The notes: generated by a model not told the origin, from the sequence alone. 64,000 bases of DNA from Listeria aquatica FSL S10-1188 (GCF_000525795.1 NZ_AOCG01000009.1:41790-105789), one strand, 5' to 3'. Shown: positions 47,437 through 58,514, counted from the first letter of the stretch. Made by a program: numbers and translations.

Positions 47437-49732
47437 TTTCTCGCCTCCTTACCCAAGTACGTTTCAATAAACCGCTCCGTTGAATGCCCATCAATACTAT
47501 CCATAAATTTCGTCCGGAAATCGGCAAGCTTCTCGTAATCATACTCACCCGTTTTAATTGCCTCAATAAGCGTATCTGTCGTTTTATAAATCTTTCCAGG
47601 AATCATCTCTTCATAGCTAAAATAAAAGCCCCGCTCATCAAAATAACTCTCGACGTCATAAGCAAAGAAAAGCATCGGTCGATTCATGATGCTGTATTCG
47701 AAAATCACTGAAGAATAGTCTGTAATCAAAATGTCGCTTAGGAACATTAAATCATTCACGTCACTGCCCCCACCCATCATTAAAATGAATGGGTCCTCTT
47801 CACTGATATCCATTGAAATATTTTTAATCATCGGATGGAATTTTAAAATTAGCACATACTCATCTTGCAGCGCTTCTTTCATTTTTTTTCAAATCAAGCA
47901 CTACACTGTAATTCTTCCGTTCATCTGGACCGCCGCGGAAAGTAGGCGCATATAAAATCGCTTTTTTCTTTCGCAAGATCGGATAGTTCTTTCGGTAAAC
48001 TTCATTCACATAGTTTTTATAATCTTGATCAAAGAACTTATCTGTTCGTGGCACACCAATCGGTTTAATTTGTTCTGCTTTTTTGTGGAACGCTTCCGCA
48101 TATTGAGGAATAATCGCTTTAGAACTTACTAGCACATCAGAATAAGGGGAATGCGCTTTTGATTCAAATTCTTCCGTATTGGAATCCCCAGATTCAAGTG
48201 CACTAAAGCCAAACTTCTTGAAAGCGCCTGTTGCATGCCAAGATTGAATCACGTGCGCTCGTTTACTAAACTTAAGCCCATAAATTTTATTATAGTAGTC
48301 ATCTAGACAAATCGTTTTCGCTCGACCAAGCACATAATATAGTTGCAATATTTCAAGCCAACTTCTTTGCTTTCGTAAAAACACATAGATGCGCTCTTTT
48401 CGGTCATTCAAAAACATATAATCATAGATGGAAAGTAAATTCCCCTCAAGAACTGTACTGCGCTCTGTTGCAAGAACTAAGATGTCCTTTTTAGGGAGAA
48501 GGTTAGCTAATTTAAAGAGAATCCTACGTGCAAATCCGTTCACAAGGCGCGGTGTCTTCAATTTAGTTCGAATAATAAAGACACGTGAAATTTTCTTTGC
48601 CTTTTTCCAGTTATTTTCTTCAATAATCGCAAGCGAAGCTCTGCTATGAATTGGATAGGATTTCATGAAAGCCTGTTTTGATTCATTCGTTTGGCGTTCG
48701 TAAAGGTATGTGATTAAGTTCCGGTACACAGCCCTTGCAGGTTTTTGAATATAATTAGCTCGTTCAATGACGCTGTACCACAAGTAATAGCGGAACGAAG
48801 GAATAACGTTCAGGAAATCGTCGGGTTTAGACTTAAACCAATTTAAAATCATTTCAAATCCATTTTTTTTGAATTGTACTGTCTTTACTTTCGACAATGG
48901 CTTTTAGTGAAGCCCAAAATTCAATATCAGAAACTCGCTTATAATACGCAAGCGCCACTTCTTGCTCTGTCTTGCTCCGTTCAATTTCTCGCTCACCAAA
49001 GTCAAACACATCAAAAACAGATTGAAGTATCCGCATCGGGTCTTTATTGACCGATTGAGTAAGAGACTGCTCTTCTCCGTCTCGTAACCGGTAATAATAA
49101 ACCACTTTTTCCACTGTAAAGATTTTTTCAGCGTTTAACAATGTGTGTAACACAAAAGGTTGATCTTCCCCGTAACGAATGCTTTCAGGGAAAAACTCCC
49201 CTTCGACAAGTTTATGATGGTACAACTTAGCACAAGGCCCGATCGAATAAAACAGCTCAGGATTCTCAGTAATTGTTTTTTCACCTGGTTTAGCAATGTT
49301 GTATCGTAAATGTGAAGGGATGAACCACTCTTTTTCAGAATTAAAACGCTTCGTTGCACCTGTTACAAGTTCCGCTTGGTGCGAAACTGCCGCTTGATGC
49401 ATAAGTGAAAGTGCAAATTCGGGGATTAAATCGTCACTATCGACAAATAAAATATATTCGCCATTTGCGAGACGCAAGCCGTGATTTCGCGCCGCAGCAG
49501 GACCCGCGTTTTCTTGCTCAATGAGTTTAAATTTCGGTTTATTCTTTATAAAAGCATTTACTATTTTGACAGTATCATCACTTGACCCGTCATCAATCAG
49601 TAACACTTCATAATCAGAAAAATCTTGTTCGTCAAGACTTTTCAGGGTTTCATCGATAATTTCGGCAACATTGTATAATGGCACAATCACACTTACTTTA
49701 TACGCCTTTTTCTCTTCTAAAGAATTGTTCAT
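47433..49732 (-). CDS. Bifunctional GT2 glycosyltransferase - CDP-alditol phosphotransferase (GgaB/TarL-like), two frameshifts
   Basis: One protein of about 765 residues when joined. Residues 1 to about 290 are a GT2 domain (SVIVPLYNVAEIIDETLKSL, LIDDGSSDDT, LFVDSDDLIPEFAL). The rest is a TagF-type transferase with HVIQSWHATGAFKKFGF, YAPTFRGGPDE, ILKFHPMI and ILITDYSSVIFEYSIMNRPM. Breaks at T8 48863-48870 and T8 47882-47889 each need one base removed. The fusion resembles B. subtilis GgaB, which builds a sugar-phosphate polymer, and Listeria proteins of this locus. It likely polymerises or glycosylates the ribitol-phosphate chain. The ATG 49732 follows AAGGAGAA. Confidence 0.85.
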
Positions 49733-49866
49733 ATTTTTTTTTATTCTCCTTACGCGATTCCATATCAAACTTCATTTTAGCGATAAACATAAGCGCTGTC
49801 AATGAAGTTGTGGGACAAAAGTCTATAGAACTCATCTCCATGTTGCTTTTATCTTGGTTGCTTTAC

Positions 49867-49896
49867 TTGCTAATCTAGCGTTCATTCACGTATAAT
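49867..49896 (+). promoter_or_regulatory. SigA promoter of galU
   Basis: TTGCTA (49867-49872), 18-base spacer, TATAAT (49891-49896), then a 41-base leader with GGAGG before the ATG. Confidence 0.65.
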
Positions 49897-49937
49897 TAAA
49901 GCTGATACTTAAATGTTTTTTATCGGAGGTTAAAATT

Positions 49938-50831
49938 ATGAAAGTCAAAAAAGCAGTCATCCCAGCAGCGGGACTGGGAACACGCTTTCTTCCCGCTACA
50001 AAAGCAATGCCAAAAGAGATCCTTCCTATTGTTGATAAACCAACCATTCAATTTATTGTTGAAGAAGCAATGGCTTCTGGCATTGAAGATATATTAATCG
50101 TAACAGGAAAAGGAAAACGAGCCATTGAAGACCATTTTGACTCTGTTCCTGAATTAGAAGCTAACTTGAAGTCTAAAAACAAATTAGAGCTTCTTCATCT
50201 TGTAGAAGAAACTACGAATATCAATCTTCATTTCATTCGTCAGTCTAAACCAAAAGGTCTTGGAGATGCTATTCTGCAAGCAAAGGGATTCGTCGGCAAT
50301 GAACCCTTTGTTGTCATGCTTGGTGACGATATTGTGCGTTCAAAGGTTCCTTGCGCTAAGCAATTAATTAATCAATATGAGCGCACACACAGCTCGGTTA
50401 TCGGTGTGCAATCTGTTCCACATGAAGAAACATACCGATATGGAATCATCGATCCAGCAGATAAAATGAGTGACCGACTTTACAATGTGAAAGGTTTTGT
50501 TGAAAAACCCGATCCAGAAAACGCTCCATCCGACCTTGCTATTCTTGGACGTTACTTGTTAACACCACAAATTTTTGATTATCTGTCCACGCAAGAGCCT
50601 GGTGCTGGTGGCGAAATTCAATTGACAGATGCGATCAATCGCTTGAATGAAATCCAACGTGTTTTCGCTTACGACTTTGAAGGGACACGCTATGACGTCG
50701 GCGATAAGTATGGATTTATTGAAACAACCATGAAATTTGCTCTTGAACACCCAGAAATTAAAAATGATGTCCGTCACTTAATTGATGAGCTTTATCAAGA
50801 AATCCATCAAAATGACAAAAAGACAAAATAA
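49938..50831 (+). CDS. galU: UTP-glucose-1-phosphate uridylyltransferase
   Basis: A 297-residue enzyme that makes UDP-glucose from UTP and glucose-1-phosphate. The nucleotide-binding loop [18 protein letters not shown], the [21 protein letters not shown] segment and [20 protein letters not shown] are typical of GalU/GtaB. UDP-glucose supports teichoic acid glycosylation and lipoteichoic acid anchor synthesis, in keeping with the surroundings. It is intact and has its own promoter and terminator, divergent from the polymerase operon. Confidence 0.95.
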   Translation: MKVKKAVIPAAGLGTRFLPATKAMPKEILPIVDKPTIQFIVEEAMASGIEDILIVTGKGKRAIEDHFDSVPELEANLKSKNKLELLHLVEETTNINLHFIRQSKPKGLGDAILQAKGFVGNEPFVVMLGDDIVRSKVPCAKQLINQYERTHSSVIGVQSVPHEETYRYGIIDPADKMSDRLYNVKGFVEKPDPENAPSDLAILGRYLLTPQIFDYLSTQEPGAGGEIQLTDAINRLNEIQRVFAYDFEGTRYDVGDKYGFIETTMKFALEHPEIKNDVRHLIDELYQEIHQNDKKTK

Positions 50832-50867
50832 AAAAACAAGAGGGACTCTTTCCCTCTTGTTTTTTTA
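50831..50867. terminator. Bidirectional terminator between galU and the membrane GT2 gene
   Basis: AAAACAAGAGGGA pairs with TCCCTCTTGTTTT around a short loop, with A and T runs outside. Confidence 0.95.
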
Positions 50868-50892
50868 TGTATAGTTTTTAAATCGTTCACTT

Positions 50893-51858
50893 TTACTCAG
50901 CCATTTTTTCTTCAAACAAATTTTCTTCAATGGTATATCTTGGACGTCCTTTTACTTCCTTGAAAATTTTACCCACGTATTCACCAAGCACGCCAATTGC
51001 TAACAACTGAATGCCTCCAACAATCCATAGTGAGATCATTAGTGACGTCCATCCAGATTCTACATGTCCAATAAACTTTTGAATGAGCGCATAGACACCT
51101 ATTCCAATTCCAATACAAAACATAATGACGCCAAGCGAAAATAACATTCGGATGGGAACAATGCTGAAAGAGGTAATACCATCAATCGCAAACGAAATCA
51201 TTTTTTTAAGTGGATATTTAGACTCACCGGCAAAGCGTTCGTTACGATCATAATAAACTTTTGTTGAAGGAAAACCAAGTAGTGGCACGATACCGCGAAT
51301 AAACATATTTTCTTCTTTATAATTCAAAAACTCTTTTAATGCCCGCTTACTTAATAAACGAAAATCAGCATGATTAGGAACAAGCTTCACCCCAATTTTA
51401 TCCATAAATCGATAAAAACCCAGCGCTGTATTTCGTTTAAAGAAAGTATCCGTATCTCGCTTCCCTCTGACGCCATAAACAACATCAAAGCCTTCATGAA
51501 ATTTTTCAACAAACGGGATGATGGCATTGACGTCATCTTGTAAATCCGCATCGATCGAAACGACACAATCCGATTTTTCATAAGCCGCATTCAATCCTGC
51601 TAAAAGCGCCCCCTGATGACCAAAGTTACGACTTAGTTTCACACCTGAAATATATGGATTTTCTGCTGTTTTCTCACTAATCAGCTGCCATGTTGCATCC
51701 TTACTCCCGTCATCCACATAAATCACCTTGCTTTCTGGATCAATTAACTCCCTCTCTGTTAAAGTCATCAATACCTCGGTTAATTGTTTCGTTGTTTCAT
51801 TTAAAACTTCTTCTTCGTTATAGCAAGGTACTACGATTGATAAAAACGGTTTTTTCAT
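50893..51858 (-). CDS. Membrane GT2 glycosyltransferase of the DPM1/CsbB type
   Basis: A 321-residue polyprenyl-phosphate sugar transferase. The N-terminal GT2 domain shows SIVVPCYNEEEVLNETTKQL, VIYVDDGSKDATW and SIDADLQDD. Two C-terminal helices (PIRMLFSLGVIMFCIGIGIG and WIVGGIQLLAIGVLGEYVGK) anchor it. Enzymes of this kind charge undecaprenyl phosphate with a sugar for outside-the-cell glycosylation of teichoic acids, together with a flippase (GtcA type) and a GT-C enzyme, neither of which is in the window. The start ATG 51858 follows AGGAGTG. Confidence 0.9.
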   Translation of the reverse strand: MKKPFLSIVVPCYNEEEVLNETTKQLTEVLMTLTERELIDPESKVIYVDDGSKDATWQLISEKTAENPYISGVKLSRNFGHQGALLAGLNAAYEKSDCVVSIDADLQDDVNAIIPFVEKFHEGFDVVYGVRGKRDTDTFFKRNTALGFYRFMDKIGVKLVPNHADFRLLSKRALKEFLNYKEENMFIRGIVPLLGFPSTKVYYDRNERFAGESKYPLKKMISFAIDGITSFSIVPIRMLFSLGVIMFCIGIGIGVYALIQKFIGHVESGWTSLMISLWIVGGIQLLAIGVLGEYVGKIFKEVKGRPRYTIEENLFEEKMAE

Positions 51859-52082
51859 CTTAAAAAGCACTCCTCATTCTAGACAATACTATTACTAGCA
51901 TAGCCTATTTTGAGTGAGTGTTCAAATTTCAAACATGAATTCTGAGATTTTTCTTTCCTAGCAACAAAATAACTATTTACAAAAATTTTTTTTTAACTTT
52001 TTTGATTATAAATAAGAAACTTTTCAGTCGAAATACATTTTTAATTTTGAGTATAAAAATGTATTTCGCTAGTGTTGGACAA

Positions 52083-52118
52083 AAGAAAAACGTCTAACAC
52101 CAACGATGTTAGACGTTT
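52083..52118 (-). terminator. Rho-independent terminator after the GW autolysin gene
   Basis: AAACGTCTAACA pairs with TGTTAGACGTTT around a 7-base loop and is followed by TTCTTTT on the minus strand, 4 bases after the stop codon. Confidence 0.92.
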
Positions 52119-52121
52119 CTT

Positions 52122-53560
52122 TTATTTAATGTTTGTGAAAACCCGCTTATCAAGCCAGCCAATTGTTTTTCCATCGATTTGGAATTGATAGTAAGTAGAA
52201 CGTGTTGTTTTCGCTTCACGAATAATGGAAACTTGCTTATTTTGGTATGCCGTTGCTTGATTAATAAGTTTTGTGCCAAGTGATTTATAAGGCTCCGTCC
52301 AAGCAGCATTTCCAACTACGTTTGTAACAGTTCCTGTCAGTTGAACGGATTTATTGTACTCAACGTTGTCATAAATATCAAATGCACGTTGGTCTAACCA
52401 ACCAATCGTTTTTCCGCCAACGCTAAATTGATAATAGGTGCCGCGATCAGTCACTGCTTTTTTAAGCAATTGCACTTGATTGTTTTGATAAACAGACGCT
52501 GCATTGACACGTGTTGTTCCAACCACTTCATATGGTTTACTCCAAACGGCGTGTCCAGCTACAGTCGAAATTACCGCTGGTCGATTTACAACTTCTTCAC
52601 TTTTAATCGTACTATAAAACTTAAATGCTTTTTTATCTAACCAACCAATCATTTTTCCGTCAATTTGAACTTGATAATAGGTGCCACGAACAGTCTTCGC
52701 TTCACGAAGTAGTTTGACATCTTTTCCAGCATAAGTGGATGCACTTGTTACAAGCTTAGATCCAGTAGAGAAATATGGAGCTGTCCAAAATGCATTTCCA
52801 GTCGTATTGACAATTTTTGCATCTAAGTTGACGGCTTTATTATATTCAACAGCATCATATAGCTTAAATGCGCGTGTGTCTAGCCAACCCGTCGTTTTGC
52901 CATTAACTGCAAAACGATAGTACGTACCGTGTTGTGTTTTCCGTTTTTGATCAAGAGTTACATCCTTGTTTTGATAATTCGATGCTGCTCCGATTTTTGT
53001 TAGCCCTTGAATTTTATAAGCTTCTGACCAAACCGTGTGACCTGAGGTTTGATTAACTTGAGCCGTCAAGTTTACTTTTTGATCACTAATAATGCTGTCA
53101 AATTCGTAAACAGTAAAAGCTCGTTTATCAAGCCAACCTACTACTTTATCATTGATGCTAAATTGATAGTACGTTCCGTGAGCCGTTTTTGCTTCACGCT
53201 CAATTTTTACTTTCTTTATTTAGCATAGCCATCTGCTCTTGCCACTTGTGTACGTCCATACACATTATAAGGTTTCGTCCAGATAGTGTGTCCTGAGGTT
53301 GTTGTGATCTTTGCTCTTGACACAAATGCTTTATTGGATGTTTCTGTATCATAGAAAGTAAGTGCTTTCCCATCAATCCAACCAACAACGTTTCCGTTTA
53401 TTTTGAATTGATAATAGGTACCTCGTTTGGTAGCCGCTTTTCTCACAATTTGAATATCTTTATTTTGATAATTACCAGCCGCACCAACAAGTGTCGTACC
53501 TTTTACTTTATATGGTTTTGTCCAAACAGCATTCCCACTTACATTTGTAACTTTTGCATA
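52122..53560 (-). repeat. Six tandem GW-module repeats
   Basis: The 3' part of the autolysin gene is six diverged copies of an approximately 234-base unit (about 240 bases between equivalent GTYYQ codons). Copies share the W-x-x-P-Y, Y-x-N-K-x-V and V-G-W-L-D motifs at fixed positions. Confidence 0.8.
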
Positions 53561-54180
53561 AGCAGAATACGCGGATTCAGATAGAATGGAATCATACAAT
53601 ACGTCATATTGATCAAGGTTATAGGTTTCTACTAAGTTAATCAACTTATTTGCATATCCTGGATCGGTTGCGTACCCAGCATTTTGAAGTTCTTGAGCAG
53701 CGACTTTATAATTGGGTGCATCAAGCACTTTTTTATATCTGTTTTTATCCCAAGATACTCCGTTTACAAATAGTAAACTATGATCATGCACAGATTGTTG
53801 CCAGTTCGCATATTTACGGAATTCAGCATTAATTGTAATCCATTTTCCATTTACATACTCAAGCGTTGGCATTAGTACATAGTTTCCGTTGTATCTGCCC
53901 TTCATACCAAAAAGATTATTTCCCTTTTTTAGTCAGTTCAGATTTCCCCCAGCCAGATTCTAAAATCCCTTGTGCTAGTGTAATACTTGATAGGACTCCG
54001 TATTTTTCTTGGCTAGCTTGCGCAAGAGGTGCAAGCGTATTGATGAATGTTTGATTGGCATTTGTTGCCGCTATAGCAACATTTTCTTCTCCAAAAGGTG
54101 CAACAGTAGGAATCATCGTCAGACTGCTCGCTAAAACTAAGCCAGTCATGGCAATTTTCATTGCCTTTTTTTTTCGTCAT
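52122..54180 (-). CDS. aut: GW-module autolysin with GH73 domain (Aut-like), several frameshifts
   Basis: A secreted peptidoglycan hydrolase of about 680 residues when joined. The signal peptide (IAMTGLVLASSLTMIPTVAP) leads to a GH73 domain with the catalytic Glu in QGILESGWGKS and ELQNAGYATDPGYANKLI. Six GW modules of about 78 residues follow, each with a G-T-Y-Y-Q-F and a V/I-G-W-L/I-D motif, binding lipoteichoic acid at the cell surface. Breaks are at T9 54166-54174, T6 53935-53940, and a pair of short T3 runs at 53211-53213 and 53219-53221. The ATG 54180 follows GGGAGTGG. In L. monocytogenes the same locus encodes Aut, with four GW modules as I recall. Confidence 0.85.
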
Positions 54181-54448
54181 TTCTTTAAACCACTCCCTAA
54201 TTCTTGTGTTCTGTTACCATTGTATCAAATTGTAAGAAGTGATTTTGTTACAATTCAGTGACATCGTAAAAATCGAACTTTCAGATTAGAACCGTGCTAA
54301 ATTTCCTACCTAAAAAAATACTTTATTCCCCAAAAGTGCTAGTGATTTTTAATCTAGCTAGGAATATACTGCATAATTAAGCGGTTTATGCTACAATAAT
54401 GGCAGAGTTTTAATACATAAACTATCATTAAAAGCAAGGAGAATTTTT

Positions 54449-56482
54449 ATGAAAATTTTAGCAAACAAAATTATAACCGATTCTGCTAAAAAAGAATGGA
54501 TCATTTCCATTCCTAAAGAAATGATAATAGATGAATTTTTCGCCTTCTTCAAAGTAGAAAATGAAACCGAAGAAATCACTTATCCAGCAGTGCAACATAA
54601 ACTCTTATTCGAAGAAAAAGACAATAACTACCTCATCACTGTACCCCATGAACTCGTTGCACAAAATTCTATCAGTGGCACGACAACTTCTTGGCGCTTT
54701 AGCGGAAAAACAAAAGACCAGTTTGTCTCTATCCATACAGATGGTCCACTACAATTTAATACCTTTCAACTTCCTAAGGATTTGTATGACTATCATTTTG
54801 AATTCCCTGAAGCAGTCCTTACACTTGTCTCTGAACCTAAAAAATTTAGTGTACAACTAAATGATCTTGTGCTAGATGAAACAACAGCAAAATTAAATTT
54901 TGAAGTAAAAGCTGATTTCGAACTGAACGAGCTCGATGCGGAGTTAGTTTTTGCCCGCCGAGTTAATCCATATCTTTACCTTTATTTCGAACAAGAACAA
55001 GCTTTTCCAATCACTATTTCAAGCGAAGAAAAAATCGAATATACGCTTCAACTTGCCGAGCTCGATACGAATTTCCTTGTGGATAATTCCAATAATCTAG
55101 ATGCTTTACTTCGTTTCAAAAATGACTGGCATGTTTCAAAAAAAGAATTTATTCAAGCGAATCAAGCTAAGAAAAAACAAATTGATAAGAAAGTATTCTT
55201 AAAAGAAAAACCTTTTACTTCGCTTGAGTCCTATGTTACTGGTTCTAGCCGACTTTCTTTTTATTTTCGGAAAGAATTACAAAAAGAGGCGCAACTTGCT
55301 GAGTATCGTGAAACATCGGAGGGCTTCCATTTTCGCTTCTTTTTCAAAGATCAATTGGAAGCCCCTCGGCTAGTTTTTAAACAACGGAACAAAAAGTTTC
55401 GTACTTCAGAATATACTTTAAAAACGGAATTTATGATTAAGAAAAAATTTCAAAGTTATAGTTTAGACCTTTCTAAAGAACAGCTTTACCCACTTCAAAC
55501 CTATCAACCGAATGAAGATTGGGATGCTTTTATCCGGTCAGATGGTAAGCCAGATTTCCCGTTGTTCGTTCCTAATCAAGTGTCATTAGAATCTGATTAT
55601 CACGCAATTCATGGAGGTACGTATTTAGTGCGCCCGCAAAAAGCAGCGCTAAGCAACTTCAGCTTCCAGTTTCGTAGTGGACCGAGTGCGTCAGGGCGAG
55701 AAGTGAAAAAACTTGTTATTTTTGGCTCCGTAAGCGATGCAGCTTTTCGTACAGAGCCCTATTTCAATCCAGATGCAAACTCCTTTTTCGAAGTCGATTT
55801 TGTTCAAAAAGATACTTCGTTTATCTCTACTATGACCGAAAAATACCCAGCAAGAATGACTTTATTCTCTTCAGCTGATTTTAGTGAAATTGCTGATTCT
55901 GATCGTGAAAATGCTGAACGAGATGCAGAAAAAAACTTCTTTTTGAAACTGCGTTTATCTGAGCCAGATTATGTTTTGCTAGATGCTTTTACAGATGTAA
56001 CTCGTCCGGTGCTTTGGTTTAACCAACATGCCGCCTTAACCTATTCAAAAACAATTGAAACAAGCCAATTGGCTGACAAAATGCCTTTTGAGCGTCTGTT
56101 AACGCATGATAATACCGAAGCATATTTCGAAGAATGGCGAAAATATGCGAAGGAATTTCTTGAGCAACTAAAAGAATTCGTTCCAGAAGATCGAATCATT
56201 TTAAACAAAGGTGGAACTACGCTAAACTATCTAGATGCAAATGAGAAAAGCGTACCATACAAGAATAAAATGGCCATTGAATTGAAACAATATTTCTGGG
56301 ATCGCCTCAATAATTTTATTCTTTCTGTCATCCCAAATGCACGTGTCATTGATTTTGAATCTAAAAAATACACAGGGAGTAGTAACAATCCTCTAGGTCA
56401 CTCCTTTGTCACTTTTGAAGAAGCCTACTATAAAGATTTTCTAAAAGAAATGATTTATCTATCTGAAACTCCAAAACAATAA
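54449..56482 (+). CDS. Large DUF6270-like protein beside tagGH
   Basis: A 677-residue soluble protein without signal peptide or membrane helices. The first 370 residues look like two or three beta-rich domains of the type seen in polymer-modifying enzymes. The C-terminal 260 residues resemble DUF6270 proteins, which have an SGNH-hydrolase-like fold and begin with a GS-x motif: here VIFGSVSDAAF at about residues 424-434, then RTEPYFNPDANSFFEVDF, and LGHSFVTFEEAYYKDFL near the end. In relatives I recall GSC at this place; the Cys is absent here. It may remove or add acyl groups on teichoic acid precursors. An extended -10 (TGC-TACAAT) lies upstream. Confidence 0.65.
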   Translation: MKILANKIITDSAKKEWIISIPKEMIIDEFFAFFKVENETEEITYPAVQHKLLFEEKDNNYLITVPHELVAQNSISGTTTSWRFSGKTKDQFVSIHTDGPLQFNTFQLPKDLYDYHFEFPEAVLTLVSEPKKFSVQLNDLVLDETTAKLNFEVKADFELNELDAELVFARRVNPYLYLYFEQEQAFPITISSEEKIEYTLQLAELDTNFLVDNSNNLDALLRFKNDWHVSKKEFIQANQAKKKQIDKKVFLKEKPFTSLESYVTGSSRLSFYFRKELQKEAQLAEYRETSEGFHFRFFFKDQLEAPRLVFKQRNKKFRTSEYTLKTEFMIKKKFQSYSLDLSKEQLYPLQTYQPNEDWDAFIRSDGKPDFPLFVPNQVSLESDYHAIHGGTYLVRPQKAALSNFSFQFRSGPSASGREVKKLVIFGSVSDAAFRTEPYFNPDANSFFEVDFVQKDTSFISTMTEKYPARMTLFSSADFSEIADSDRENAERDAEKNFFLKLRLSEPDYVLLDAFTDVTRPVLWFNQHAALTYSKTIETSQLADKMPFERLLTHDNTEAYFEEWRKYAKEFLEQLKEFVPEDRIILNKGGTTLNYLDANEKSVPYKNKMAIELKQYFWDRLNNFILSVIPNARVIDFESKKYTGSSNNPLGHSFVTFEEAYYKDFLKEMIYLSETPKQ

Positions 56483-56517
56483 AAAAGAATGACCGCAAAT
56501 TGCGGTCATTCTTTTTT
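56481..56517. terminator. Bidirectional terminator between the DUF6270-like gene and tagH
   Basis: A near-perfect palindrome, AAAAAAGAATGACCGCAA with its complement, directly after the plus-strand stop codon. Confidence 0.95.
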
Positions 56518-57454
56518 AAAATAGGCCGAGGAATGATTTTCCAAGCGAAATCAACGTTCCGAATAGCCCTGTTCCAATGACAATCCCTGTAAGAATGATC
56601 TTATCTAGCCCGCTCAATTTGTACTTGCCTAGATTAGGATTCGGGTAGCGCGTTTTAGGCGGATTCTTCTGTTTCGCCTTTTTTTCCAATTGATATTCCT
56701 TCTTAAAAGACCTTGGCTGATTGTTAAACCATTTAACAAATTCATCATATAAAACAGCCACGTCAGCAGATGGCCCTACTTCTCGAACTTCTCCGTAGTG
56801 CATCCAAACAATTCGATCACACAAGCTTTTCACTTGTCCAAGTGAGTGACTAACGAAAACAATCGTTTTTCCTCGCGCTTTAAATTCTTCAATTTTATCC
56901 ACACATTTTTGATAAAAAGTTTGGTCCCCTACTGATAGAGCTTCATCAATCACAAGAATATCAGGGTCAATATGTGCTGAAACAGCAAAACCAAGTCGAG
57001 AACGCATCCCACTCGAATAATTTTTCACAGGTTGATTGATAAAATCACCAATATCCGCAAAATCAATAATATCTGGAATCAACCGTTCAATTTCACTATT
57101 TTTAAGTCCATGCATCAAGCATTTCAAACGAATATTTTCAATCCCTGTTAGCGGAGCTTTAAAACCTACATTGATGGCAATGAGAGAAGCTTCTCCGTTC
57201 ACTTCTACTTCACCATCAGTCGCTGGAATGACGCCAGAAATCAAATTAGAAATGGTCGACTTTCCCGAACCATTAATCCCAATCAGTCCGACAGATTCCC
57301 CTTCATAAATTTTAAAGTTAACATCTTTCAGTGCCCAAAACGAATCAAAAGACTTCTTCGGCTGAAACAGAGCTTTGATATGATCCGATTTATTTTGGAA
57401 TAAATCAAATTGCTTGGAAACATGATTGAAAGCGATTTTTACTTTTTTACTCAT
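56516..57454 (-). CDS. tagH: Teichoic acid export ATP-binding protein
   Basis: The ATPase of the TagGH exporter that flips undecaprenyl-linked wall teichoic acid to the outside. Walker A is GINGSGKST (59-67), the signature is [13 protein letters not shown], and Walker [13 protein letters not shown] has the DEALSVGD form of polysaccharide exporters. After residue 250 there is a basic linker and a C-terminal membrane helix ([19 protein letters not shown]), as in TagH, but without a long extracellular SH3-like domain; 312 residues is short compared with B. subtilis TagH (about 530). It follows tagG by 15 bases. Confidence 0.93.
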   Translation of the reverse strand: MSKKVKIAFNHVSKQFDLFQNKSDHIKALFQPKKSFDSFWALKDVNFKIYEGESVGLIGINGSGKSTISNLISGVIPATDGEVEVNGEASLIAINVGFKAPLTGIENIRLKCLMHGLKNSEIERLIPDIIDFADIGDFINQPVKNYSSGMRSRLGFAVSAHIDPDILVIDEALSVGDQTFYQKCVDKIEEFKARGKTIVFVSHSLGQVKSLCDRIVWMHYGEVREVGPSADVAVLYDEFVKWFNNQPRSFKKEYQLEKKAKQKNPPKTRYPNPNLGKYKLSGLDKIILTGIVIGTGLFGTLISLGKSFLGLF

Positions 57455-57469
57455 CAGATACGTCTCCTT

Positions 57470-58279
57470 TTAAATAAAGTCTACAAATCTTTCACGGAAT
57501 TTCATGTATAATGTGGAGCCGACAACTAAGAAAAATGCTGTCAGACACCAAAAATAAAGCGTATAGGATGGCATTTCAAAAAACCATTTATTCATAAGAA
57601 ATGAGTCTCTAAAGCCATTTACAAGATACATGAATGGGTTTAGCTGTAAGAGATTTGCTGCCCAGTGAGGAAGAAGCGATGGAATATTCCAAACGATCCC
57701 CGTTAAGTAAAAGAGTACACGCATAACACTTTGTAAAGCTAAATTATAGTCGCGAATTAAAATCATAACAGTCGCATTAAAAAGTGAAAACGCGAATAAA
57801 AAGAAAATCATCGCTATAAAATAATAGATAAACTGGAACCAGTAGATGGTAATTGGAGTCCCTTTTAATAAGAAAATGCCGAGCATGATAACAAGCATAA
57901 CGACAAAGCTCATTAAGTTAGACACAATTGTAATACTTGGCAAAATGCTCATTGGGAAATTCATTTTTGAAACCATATTAATTTTATTAAAAATACTATT
58001 TGTTCCTTGGAGTACGACACTGTTAATAAAAAACCATGGTACGATTCCGGCAAGCATCCATTCGAGGAAGCTGACATTTCCTGCAATCATTTGTGAACCA
58101 CGGAATCCGTAGCCGAACACAAGAAAGTAAATAGCAACTTGTATCAGTGGATTTAAAACTTCCCACAAAATCCCGAGATAGTGACTTTGGTAGCTTGCTC
58201 GATCTTCATAACGAGCAATTCGGAACATCATAGGCGTATGTTTCACTTGTTCTTTTAAAACTTCAAACACTTGTTTCAC
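57470..58279 (-). CDS. tagG: Teichoic acid export permease
   Basis: The six-helix permease of the TagGH ABC-2 type exporter, 269 residues. It shows the family features SHYLGILWEVLNPLIQVAIY near the N-terminus and WNIPSLLPHWAANLLQLNPF near the end. It starts with GTG at 58279 with AGAAGTG upstream. It is the first gene of the tagGH operon, which lies after pycA with a terminator between. Confidence 0.94.
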   Translation of the reverse strand: MKQVFEVLKEQVKHTPMMFRIARYEDRASYQSHYLGILWEVLNPLIQVAIYFLVFGYGFRGSQMIAGNVSFLEWMLAGIVPWFFINSVVLQGTNSIFNKINMVSKMNFPMSILPSITIVSNLMSFVVMLVIMLGIFLLKGTPITIYWFQFIYYFIAMIFFLFAFSLFNATVMILIRDYNLALQSVMRVLFYLTGIVWNIPSLLPHWAANLLQLNPFMYLVNGFRDSFLMNKWFFEMPSYTLYFWCLTAFFLVVGSTLYMKFRERFVDFI

Positions 58280-58514
58280 AAAAACACTTCTTTCTCAGAT
58301 TAGTCAAAACAAAGATTTTTATTTCATTGCTATAAGCATCTCTCCTAACCGAACTTACCCGTTTCCGATGCTTTTGCTTACTATGACGTATGTCAATTCT
58401 TCCATTTCGTGCAAGTTACAAGATTTTGGGTAGTGCTTTTTCATTTGAAACACTACCCTATGTAAAGTTACCCTAAAAACACGATTTTGTAAAGCGTTAT
58501 TCCAAACTTTCAAC
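58280..58514 (-). promoter_or_regulatory. tagGH upstream region with inverted repeat
   Basis: The 235 bases before tagG contain an inverted repeat GGGTAGTG ... CACTACCC (58428-58458) and a smaller one AAGCATC ... GATGCTT (58334-58373). No consensus sigma-A promoter is obvious. A leader structure or operator is possible. Confidence 0.4.

Noticed and set aside
52122..53560. Repeated units read as a possible CRISPR array or minisatellite
   Set aside because: The repeats are about 234 bases, coding and diverged; they are GW protein modules.
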